Of a stretch of DNA of 64,000 nucleotides, positions 55,766-64,000 are shown piece after piece. Numbering within the stretch: the stretch's first letter is position 1; the number at the start of each line of letters is the position of its first letter. The notes under the pieces were generated by a model, which did not search any database, was not told the DNA's origin, and saw only the letters and a program-made list of their open reading frames with translations. This DNA comes from Fomitopsis serialis (Eukaryota; Basidiomycota; Agaricomycetes; Polyporales; Fomitopsidaceae). The position numbers were made by a program, and so were the translations under genes. Location of the stretch: NCBI RefSeq assembly GCF_022376445.1, contig NW_025955047.1, positions 62,001 to 126,000 of the forward strand, in the 5' to 3' direction.

Positions 55766-56672
55766 CGAGATGTGAGTGCCGTGCTGCTATTCCCAACATG
55801 AGAAACACTGACCCAGCGCGTTCGATTGGCAGTTCCAAGATCGAGCTCGCGCAGCCGTGAGTGGTCTTATCCTCATGCTTCTCCGTACGAATTCGTTCTT
55901 CACGCCTACCGAACGGCTCATCCATCCACCGATTCAGTGGCCCGCCATCCCTGCTGGATCGTGCCGGGTTCCACCCGCATGCATGCATGTATGCGGCCGT
56001 GTCCTTCGCCCGGTCTGGCACCAGGCATCGGGCAGGGCTCTGTCTCGCTATGGCGCTGCCCCCAAAGACCGTCACCATCCCGTTCCGAGTCCTATCCGAG
56101 TTGAACACCTGCTCACCAACTCGCCCCACGTAGGACCCCAGCCACGCAAAGCCCCGTCGTCCAACCGTCCGACGTACCACATCAGCCACGTTCCGATCCT
56201 CAGACCAGCGCGCCAGTAGCTGCAGAAACCGCCACACGGGCGGAACAGGAGACGCATGCCGGGGACGACGGCCAGCGCGCGCCCGCAGCGCCTACCGACC
56301 CGAAGGTCGCCGAGCTCGAGGACCTCCTCGCACAACACAAGGCCTGCTACGCCAAGCACACCGCGGAGAACACCGGTGAGTGCGAGTGAGCGCGTCTGCA
56401 TTCCGAGCACGATGCTCACCCGGACTCGTATTATCCGCGCCCTCCGATACCCGCGAACGTTGCCGTCGACGCAGAACTGAACGATGCGTGTCGGCGTCTG
56501 GAGGAGGAGGAACGGCGGGCACGCGAGGAGAGGGCGCGTAAACGTGAGTGGCCAATCGTGCGATGTCGGTGACCACTCATGCGGTGTCCGTGCAGGCTTG
56601 CGTGGCGGGGCAGGCGGGGCCCGTGGTGGAGGTCGTGGAAGCGGAAGGGATGTGCGGCAGAGGGTGCTGTGA
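55399..56672 (+). pseudogene. PxP-CxW family gene 8B, frameshifted copy of gene 8A
   Basis: Exons correspond to gene 8A at an offset of 17280. Exons 1-2 (55399-55638, 55689-55771) carry six amino-acid changes: H to D, E to K and L to F in exon 1; T to E, R to K and L to R in exon 2. Introns 1 and 2 and the micro-exon are unchanged. In exon 4 a C run is five bases (56059-56063) instead of four, which shifts the frame and would end the protein near 56133, before the coiled coil and RGG tail. If the extra C is a sequencing artefact, this is a second intact gene. Confidence 0.75.
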
Positions 56673-57151
56673 TGCGCGGGAGGAGAGGGGTCCGAGCTCG
56701 GGGTCGTGAAGTGGGCGGATCCGCGTCGCGTCGAGTCTTGAATCGGAGGTCTGTACCTGCGTTGGTTCGAGTTCGTCGTGTGAGTTGCACGGTCTCGTCG
56801 ACGCAACCGCCAGTGTCTGCGTATGATCCTACAGTCAGACGCGAGATTCCCAACGGGGTCGGGCAAGCTTGGGCCGCCGGGTCTGGGTCATTGTTCTGTT
56901 TCGCGCATTTCGATGTTGTATCGTATTCTACATATCAATAGGCAGATGTGTTAGACGATGCAGTCGCAAGCAGTAATGTACAGGTCCCTGACAACCACTC
57001 GACGCGAGTGAACATCGGCTTCGCAGACCTATCGAGGCGTGCCACAGCGTACTCCGTTGAACCTCTGAAGCGACTGCGGAATTCTTCATCCCACGATTGT
57101 GAGCTTCAAGCGAATTCAAGATCGGCGGGGGCAGACTCACGCATCGTGTTC
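56673..57151. other. Intergenic region after gene 8B
   Basis: Same content as 39392-39869 apart from one extra G at 57127-57131. No gene called. Confidence 0.4.
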
Positions 57152-58666
57152 CTGGGGAGTGACGTCCACCAGCTGCTGAAACAAGACACGACACTTCTCG
57201 AGCAAGGCTACCAATCGCACATGAGCAATTGCTCTCTCAAGGAGCGCGCGCGGAACTCATTGGCACCGCTTTCCCTCGGTTCAGTCGATAGCAACTCACG
57301 CTACAGCGCCGCCATCGCCTTGTCGCGACCTTTGAGGTTGTGAGCAACCGACACGTAGCAGATGTTTCAATATGACTAACCTCCGATAATCCTGTGCGTC
57401 TCTCGGTCTACATGTCGCACCTTTCTCCAGAGTTCTCGCCTATACTCGCGGTCCTTGTCCGCCAGCTGCGTCCGAATCTCCTCGACTCGCTACGCCAGTC
57501 TTGTGCGGCCCATGAGATGCGCCAGACTGAGACCCAAAGGCTGTAGACTGATACGTGCCCGTGCCGTCCAACGCTCCCACGAGCAGTGTGTCGAGACCCG
57601 AGATCCTGGCCGCGGTCGTACATGCTGCCGACCGAGCTTGAGAAGACTCACCAGGATGACCCGAGGCGTTGCCAGGTCACGGTGTCAATATCCGAGACAG
57701 CAGAGGGGTCGGACCGGGCGACTCCACGGAGAGCCTGGTGCTGATTCCAATGCTGTTGCGCAGTATGCTGCCGTTCTCCTCGCCCAGATTGTCGGGGCCG
57801 ACGGACGAGCACCATGACCAGGCGCGAGGGCTTGCCCGACAGTTGTTGTCGGCGCGATCTGGTCTCCCGCAGCTAAGCAAGTGTTGTCGTGTCCAGAAGA
57901 GCCGGTCGCCAGCACGAACTGCTGAGTATGCGGTCGCCTGCGAGAGTGAGCAACAGCGACGTGGGCATTGTTCCGGCAACACCGTCGTCAGACCGCTTCA
58001 GGGGATTGCGTCAGACAGCATGGCGTGTACTAAGCTGCTGTCGCAGGGGCCTCGACGGTCGTTCACCGTAGTGCCATGTTTCGTGACCAGAAACGACCTC
58101 TGTACGCGACCACGTGCCTTCGTCGGAGGATGTGCGACGCACCACGGTGGCTGCCTCCGCTGAGTCCGCTCGTGTTGACCATTGCATCTCACATGCTAGC
58201 TGGTTCGTTGTCCACGTTTACCGCCTTCCTTTACAGCTGTTTGCCCGTCTTATCTCTTGCTCTTCATGCCTTGCTCATTCTCTACCTCTGCCGTCTCCGC
58301 TTGGCGACGTTGCCGCCACGTCGTGACCCACGACCACTTACTTGGCTACCAGTCGATCAGCTGCTACGCTTACACCATCCTGACTCTCGTTGGGAGCACC
58401 CTTGACTCGCCTGTTCTCTGCAACTCCGACGCACAGGGCTTTCGCACGCTGAGCTGGATCAGAAGCTGGCCAATGGGGTCGGGGTGTCGGTGAGTCCACT
58501 AGGCTACACCCTCCTGGACAGCGCCAACTTGAAGCTGACGGTTGCGTGAGAGTAGCTCTGGCGACTCCATCCCCGAGTGAGCGGTCGATTGCGACAGACG
58601 CCTGCTCAGCCGCGCCGCCGTTCATCACGCAGAAGACGACCTTCAGGACACGCAACGAGGAGCCAT
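57152..58666 (-). pseudogene. Minus-strand family-like gene 9B, fragmentary
   Basis: Copy of 39870-41384 with the same out-of-frame ATG and the same coiled-coil piece (near 57374-57490). The same doubts about the model apply. Confidence 0.35.
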
Positions 58667-60863
58667 GACGATGTCAGGCACAACAGGCGCGGGGAACAGG
58701 TGAATGCGAGTGGCAGAGGAGCAGCGGCAAGGCACGTACGTCGTGTACTGATCTCGTACCGGTCTTGTTTGCCGATAACCGCCACATGTTCACTGCCAGC
58801 GGCGCTCTGCGTTGCATACGAGAAGGCCGTCTACGCGAGGCCGCAAACACAGGTCCAGTACCTGCCTCTCGCTAGTCGCGCTTTTTCGGCGCGAACAGCT
58901 GCACACTGCGTCAGGGGCATGTCAGGTGGAAGAGTTCACGAAACGTACACAGTAAGCATGGTCAGCGTAGTCCGGACCGATGTGTACTCACGCACAGGTT
59001 CGCTTTTCGTGGTCTATCACGTCGAATGTACGGGCGACATGTTTGTCGGGGCGAGGAGACCTGTTCGGCGCGACGTGAGTGGCGGCCGGGGTCGAAACGC
59101 ACACAGGAAAGCGAGACGCTACGCACGTACCAACGGAAGGGTCGGGACAACACCCGCGACACTGTTTGATGGACGAGAACCACGCAAGAACATCCCAGGA
59201 ATGGTAGCCGCCGTGCGTCGCCTGCACAGTCATCAAGGGGACGGATACGAGTCAGCCATGCACACAAAGACGTAGAGGACACCAAGAACATGCCACTTCA
59301 CGAAACACGTGAGATGGGCCGGGACGAGACGAGAGGATCGAATGCATGAATCACGCGTATGCGCGGAGACAAAGGGCTGAGAAGGCTGGAGGCGGAACAG
59401 GTCATTAGAGTGTGTGTACATAGCACTACGCACTTACAGACAACGAGTAACGAGGCACTGAAATCCACTGCTGCCGGCACCGGACGCCACACTGCCGGTG
59501 TACTGATTAACACACTGCACCTTGTGACTTGCACCGACAGCCTGCTGCGAGCACCCGTATGTATTTCGGTATAAGTGAAGCCGCAGCGGATGTGCTGTCG
59601 ATGTAATCAGCAAATGAGGGTATTGCGACCCACTAATCTGGATATTGGACGTGCGTACCAGTCACATAGTGTCCACAGCGGTGAACCACATGGCAGAATG
59701 ACGAAGACGGTTCATTTGTCCATTCACGCCGGCGAGCGACTTCGAGACTGGATCTGCGTTTTTAGTCAGAATACGACGCGCGGCATCGCAGATGGTTCGA
59801 CAGGGACTCAGTCAGAACCGGGCCACTCAGCCTGCCCAAACCAATCCTATCAACGGAACTTCTCGCAGATGTCCGCTGTCGAACGTGCCGTGGCAACGAC
59901 TACAAAATGCACTCAGATGACTCAAAGCGGAACCGTTGTGTGCGGGTATTGCGTTCTGGACCGGCCCTTGTAGTTCGCAACCAAATTTGCCGAACACAGC
60001 GTGAGTCGACTCTGGCGCACGAGCCAAACTTATCAGCATGTGGAAAAGAGATGATGCGCATACCGAGTGCGTTATGAACGTCGCATAGTACACTGGAAAG
60101 ACGTGGCATAAGTCAACACATCACGGTGAGAAGGATCGGTGCCGCACCTTCGATCGTGTCAGACTCCCTCGTCGCGACGTCCCCGCCTCCGACAAGCAGC
60201 GCAGACACGATCATCCGTCTTCCCGGATCCATGGAGACAGGAGGCAACGTCCGGTCATCACTCCGGTGCTAGATTCAAAATTCCGGTATCACGCCGGGAC
60301 ACCGCACCGGGACGACCCTGTCGGAGACAATGGTCGACCTAAGCTCCAGCGCACCAGGCGAGCGATGAATGAGAGACTTACCCATAAAATATCATACATG
60401 GCATAATGCTTGCACAGGATTGGGTTCTCGAGCTGGTTCAAGTCGGCGGCATAGCTAGATCGGTGTAGTACTAGTCAGGATAATGCGAGTGCGGTGAAAT
60501 TGAATGCCTCACCTGTTGTGGTCCCAGCTTGGTCACGGTTTCATGATTCGACGTTGAAGTCGTAGCCAGAGTGATACAATGAACTTACCAGTGGCGCAGC
60601 CAGTGTGTGAGGCTGGGCACCGTGTTCCGCGCATAAACATCGCTTGGTTCACTTAGCATCGGAGAGGTGAAGTAACCGAGCTGGCGAAAGGCAAAAGACG
60701 GAGTGTGATGGCATGTAAGCGGAGTAAGTGCGGGAAATGGATGGTACAAAGGTGGAGGGCAGAAAGAGGATAGATAGCACTGGGCGAGCAAGGCCGGCTT
60801 TTATAGCTCGTACCTTCCGCGGAGTGGTCCGTGCGTCGTCAGCATGCCACGGAAGATCGTACC
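58667..60863. other. Copy B intergenic region with the empty Copia site
   Basis: It includes the uninterrupted target gatgg at 59313-59317. Otherwise identical to 41385-42030 plus 48631-50176. No confident gene. Confidence 0.45.
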
Positions 60864-61569
60864 ATGTCTCGGAACCATCCAGAAGCGGTCTCCGGTACCC
60901 GATGCCCGCCGTTCCCTGACGTCGCTTGCAAACTCCGGGCTAATGCGACTGTTATTCTCTCCTCCCTAGCGAGTTTCCAACCGTCGGAAGGCAACACGTA
61001 CGTTCCAATTGATGCATCGCATATGAGCGTTCTGATAGGCGCCGTCCGGAGGTTTCACGCAAGCGAGACTACGTTGCGACGTGAGCATATTGCTCGTACT
61101 CGGGTTGCCTTTGAATGTAAGCTGAGTGGTCTTGTCCTGTGCGAGTGAGCGGGCCGCATCACCTGCGATGTTTGTACTCACAGTCACAGTTATAGAAATA
61201 CAGGGTCGACCGTTGAGGGTAGTCGAGTACGAGAGGCAGGTACCGCCGCAGGAGGAGCAACGGATGATCGCGCGCAGAGGAAAGAGAATAGGCGCGCGAG
61301 AAAAGCGGTTGAGAGCCTCGTGTTCTGAGATCGGCTGGGGCGATCTCACGCTCTTCCGGATTGCACGCCTCCTCTCTGGCGCACTCCGCCCAGGCTCCTC
61401 CCCACCATACTGGACGTGCACTGACCGCCTGTTCCATACAGACATTTTTGAATGTTGCCCTCGCAGATATCACCCATATCTGCACTTGTATTTGAGACAT
61501 GTAGTTGGTCACAGTAGTACTTATCATTGCAAGACTTGCTCTTTTCGGACCAAGGAGCAGTGGCAATGA
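60864..61569 (+). CDS. Hypothetical two-exon gene 11B
   Basis: Identical copy of the gene at 50177: exon 1 60864-61116, exon 2 61184-61569, 212 residues. It has the same helix-rich middle and Cys/His/Tyr-rich end. Confidence 0.42.
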
Positions 61570-64000
61570 GCCTTTGCTCACACTGTGAGGTACGCGCATC
61601 ACAGGCCTGCCGAATGGAACAGTGACGTAGTATTCTGACTGCATTCCATTTCAAGGTAAAGCCGGTGTACGATCACGGAGAGCTTGGCCCGCCGAAGGGA
61701 CAAGCGCGCTCGGCACCCGAGGGCTTCGGAGGACCGCATTCGTGCGACATTTATTCTGCACGCAGACTATTGCTTACCCTGCATGTAAATACAGTAGCTA
61801 GAGGAAGAAACATCACTTGAGAAATGCAGCCTAGGACATGATCTGCTCGAGGGTACCAGCCAATACTGGACAATTCAGGATTGGCTGACAGCCTTGGGCA
61901 GACAATGTCCTTGCCATCGGAAGCCGGTGCCGGGGATTATCCCCGGTTGCCAAGCGGTAATTCAATTGATGAGGTCATTGTTCTGGAGCGGTGTTGCCTG
62001 TTCGAGTCTGATGGATTCAGAGATTTGATCGGCTCATCAATATTTCCTTTTTTGTAACAGACAACAGCTTGAGGACATGAGTTATTGAGAGATTAGAAAT
62101 GGTTCCTAAGCCCTAGACAGTACAAACATTTCTTTCATTGTGAGACCTAAGAGTGAGGATACAGCACAGTGCTGAGCTTGAGTGAGAAATTGTACCATAC
62201 AGGGCCTGAAACACTCAGTGGCCGCTTAGCCACCATCAGCCACCCATGGCCGAAGGCTCGAAGCGGTCTTGACCGGCAGAGCCTAATTTGGGTGAACAAT
62301 GGGAGGCCGGACTCAGCCCGAGGCCGAAGGAAGCCCGCGGAGTTCAGCGACGAACTCCAGTCTCCAGTATATATACATGAGCAGGCCCACCCTCCTCTCA
62401 CGGAGCAGAAGCTATGCCAGGCCATGGTAAGTACCATAGCCAATCTGCTCTGTTGCTTACACTAACCATTCCATATGTTCGACGTCTCACAGATTGTTAC
62501 TAACAGACGAGCTGCCCCATGCTCGAAGCTGGACAGCACGCAGATGCACAGTAAGTCAGTTCGCAACTCATACAGCAGGTCCTCGTACTGACTGTGTCCC
62601 AGCTCACAGGTGGTATTGCACTCGCCGAGACAGACACGCAGGCAACGGGTAATGTAGGCTCGCCGAGACGAGGACCAGTGACCAGGTGAGGTTTCCCGGC
62701 CGCCCTCGCCCTCGAGCCACACTCACGAACACGCTGGTTCACAGGCAATCACTCGGAGCACGCGCACGATATACTATGTCTCATTAGATAACAGCGAGCG
62801 AGGCTCACGGTACGTTGCTCATCGAGCCTTCATCACTGATCCAGTACTCACCCCTTGTCCCGACAGCACAGCTCTCCGACGAACAAGGCTACACGGCACA
62901 CGACCCACCACAGACGACCTATCCCAGACTGGACAAACGGCGCAGAGGCTTGTCGTCCGCCAGGTGTATTGGCGAACTCCGTCCTGGTCTCAAGTCTCCA
63001 CCATCGACAGCCGTCGTATGCGTGTGTCCGGTCTGCAAGCGTACTGCATGCTGCTCCCAGAAGCCCCACATGGCATCCGCGCACCGGCCCAAGCAAACGG
63101 TCCCCATCCCTCTACGAGACAGAGCCGCAAGAGACCGTATCTAGTACGCTCGTGCCCGTCATGTTGGTCCCTCCCGCCCAAACTTCCTCTGCATACCCCT
63201 CACGAACGACACGTCCATCGCGCACTCCTCGGGTTCATTCACGTCGGCTCGGTGACGTTGCTCGCTCGCAATGTACGGCAACGGCTGGTCACGCACGAGG
63301 AAGGCGATGTCTGCTGTCGTCCGCCGGACGTCTCGTTGCGTACCTCGATTGATGCCGAGAAGGAAACCACTCGGTCAACGTACCTCGTCTGCGCGTGAGG
63401 GGCTTGGCCTCGACACGCACACCGCCGCTCCTACGTGGATCCCACTGATATCTGTTGGGGCTGCTCTGTTCCCCCCAGTACCTTCTTGTACTACACCGTC
63501 GCCATCCGCCGTCCGGACCGTCACAACGTATCGTCGTCCGGTGAGCTGAATGTGGTGTGTCCCAGCTTGTGCTGCATCGACGGGCATGGCACAGATCCTT
63601 TGCGGATCTCCTGCACGAGGCCACCGTCTTGGGGCGCGCCCCCGCATCTCCATGGAATCCTCTGGGACGACTCGCAGTCCAACCTTTGAACACACGACAT
63701 ATCGTTGTCCGGCGAATCGGACCCTGCGCGCCCCTGTTCACCGGGTCCCTTGTCGATGTCTCCAAGTCCGCCTCTCGCCCACGTCGAGGCGGGCAACGGT
63801 GCGGGTTCGTACGAGGGTCTGGTTCGGGTGCTGTCCGGTTGTACAGCACGCGATCTCCACCGGACACCCTTGTCACTACCGCAAATGAGCATGGTCAGTG
63901 GACCTACCTCGATTGAATCAACGTTGCACGATGACGTGAACACGTCGCCACTCAGTCTCCCCTCTCACACCGTCTTCGCCCGTCCTCGTTTGCACCCACC
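61570..64000. other. Copy B right end, unresolved exon-like pieces
   Basis: Same content as 50883-53313, including the hairpin at 61930-61946. The window ends inside the duplication. Confidence 0.35.

Larger units (their letters stand above)
55766..64000 (+). repeat. Tandem duplication copy B, identical part
   Basis: Counterpart of 38486-42035 plus 48631-53313 without the Copia element. It is continuous through the empty target site at 59313-59317 and runs off the right edge of the window. Confidence 0.92.

Overview
This window is fungal nuclear DNA, most likely from a wood-decay basidiomycete of the Polyporales type. That placement is an inference from three things: many introns of about 50 nt, a P450 of the Agaricomycete CYP512/ent-kaurene-oxidase-like kind, and Agaricomycete-type LINE and Copia elements. 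There are no bacterial operons, rRNA, tRNA or CRISPR arrays. The window is dominated by mobile elements, by a segmental duplication, and by an uncharacterised family of small multi-exon genes.

Layout. Positions 1-1441 hold no recognisable gene. Positions 1459-16610 (minus strand) are one full-length LINE with a 29-nt poly(A) tail and a 17-bp target-site duplication. A 4.4-kb terminal-inverted-repeat element (10082-14484) made mostly of strand-asymmetric low-complexity DNA sits inside its 5' region. Positions 18-39 kb carry paralogues of the small-gene family. By joining GT-AG exons in frame I rebuilt complete models at 20304-22242, 24751-26306, 34910-36230 and 38119-39391. There is a nearly complete model at 18170-19774, a truncated one at 32147-33075 (minus), and several decayed copies. 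An intact 11-exon cytochrome P450 lies at 29212-31283.

From about 37.3 kb to the right edge the sequence is a direct tandem duplication (copy A about 37.3-54.9 kb, copy B from about 54.9 kb). Only copy A carries a Ty1/Copia retrotransposon (42036-48625). Its two 501-bp LTRs look identical, it has a 5-bp target-site duplication, and copy B preserves the empty site.

The gene family is the most interesting host content. Every member has a short first exon whose product ends in a P-x-P ... C-x-W signature. This is followed by a helix exon, a micro-exon of 24-42 nt, a long linker exon (with nuclear-localisation-like and SUMO-consensus-like motifs in several members), and usually coiled-coil or RG-rich C-terminal exons. 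Exon phases are conserved even where the sequences are hardly alignable. The two youngest copies (38119 and 55399) differ by six amino acids in exons 1-2 while the introns beside those exons are identical, a pattern suggesting diversification of the N-terminal domain. Function is unknown; a nuclear dimerising or recognition role is only a hypothesis.

The second unusual signal is in the Copia leader. From the predicted transcription start to the gag start codon, about 1.55 kb, the sense strand has one ATG (inside the primer-binding site). The leader nevertheless contains a 270-codon open frame with coding-like codons and no methionine.
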